In this document: positions 63,927 to 64,000 of the stretch, piece after piece
Layout of the letters: every line of letters begins with the position of its first letter
How positions within the stretch are numbered: position 1 is the stretch's first letter
Source of the DNA: Pseudomonas frederiksbergensis
GTDB taxonomy: Bacteria; Pseudomonadota; Gammaproteobacteria; Pseudomonadales; Pseudomonadaceae
Assembly (NCBI RefSeq): GCF_001952935.1
Contig: NZ_CP018319.1
Coordinates: 434,001 to 498,000 of the forward strand
Direction: 5' to 3'
Length of the DNA stretch: 64,000 nt
Notes under the pieces: generated by a model
The model's input: only the letters and a program-made list of their open reading frames with translations
The model's database searches: none
Told to the model about the DNA's origin: nothing
Made by a program: the position numbers and the translations under genes

Positions 63927-64000
63927 AACAGAGCTCCTTGCAAAGTTAAAAATGCAAGTCCCACACTGCCAGCCGGGACAAGGCTGCTTACTGTACGCAT

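Noticed and set aside
1..64000. Prophage, defence island, secretion system or biosynthetic gene cluster
   Set aside because: No integrase, phage structural, restriction, toxin-antitoxin, NRPS/PKS or secretion genes were recognised anywhere.

Overview
The window is GC-rich, densely coded bacterial chromosome of a fluorescent Pseudomonas (P. fluorescens group). Evidence for this is the chromosomal ampR-ampC pair, a tlpQ-bqsSR-like block ordered as I remember it from P. aeruginosa, pseudomonad-type small proteins (DUF6124, DUF6555, PXPV repeat, PmtA-like metallothionein), and dozens of intergenic REP-type palindromes. There is no prophage, integrase, insertion sequence, CRISPR array, rRNA or tRNA that I can see. 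It is ordinary core/accessory chromosome with several small regulons.

Layout. 1-2.9 kb: a minus-strand operon (NAD-dependent epimerase, GT2, LAB_N membrane protein, GT39 cut by the window edge) that looks like a lipid-linked sugar cassette for LPS decoration. 3-11.4 kb: YceH, a cupin plus shikimate-dehydrogenase-like pair, a secreted Pro/Tyr-rich protein, an AI-2E family permease, TrhP (tRNA U34 hydroxylation) and a LysR/EamA pair. 11.4-15.5 kb: glucarate use (FadR-type regulator, MFS permease, glucarate dehydratase). 15.5-17.8 kb: AmpR/AmpC beta-lactamase. 17.8-30 kb: small and metabolic genes including galM, polB, GST, a secreted repeat peptide and a DUF1615 lipoprotein. 30-38 kb: FAD monooxygenase, zinc-type hemB, PhzF-like, GST, selU-selD. 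38-41 kb: Tsx-like channel, small proteins, metallothionein, two DMT subunits with a divergent LysR.

42-50.7 kb is sensory: one Cache chemoreceptor, an NhaC-like carrier, a second (TlpQ/McpU-like) chemoreceptor with a sigma-28-type promoter, and a four-gene operon of two PepSY proteins, an OmpR-type regulator and its kinase (BqsRS/CarRS-like) preceded by a near-consensus BqsR box. 50.8-58.8 kb: patatin-like lipase, QueD, alpha/beta hydrolase, codBA (cytosine uptake and deamination) behind a near-consensus sigma-54 promoter and an NtrC-type site, a broken DapF-like gene and an MFS permease. 59-64 kb: fecA-fecR-fecI ferric citrate uptake and signalling with a candidate Fur site, then two small DUF6124-type genes, one with a frameshift.

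Three families of imperfect palindromic repeats fill most gaps: the REP/REPIN family GTGGGAGCGGGCTTGCTCGC (A), a ~110-bp multi-hairpin element bounded by GATCGTTCCCACGC (B), and a CTGTGGCGAGGG element (C). The most rewarding points are the nitrogen-control signals ahead of codBA, the BqsR box, the DapF-like gene with both catalytic cysteines changed to serine and an in-frame UGA, the five-unit secreted repeat peptide, and the zinc-type hemB. All function calls come from reading the sequence and remembered families; no database search was run.
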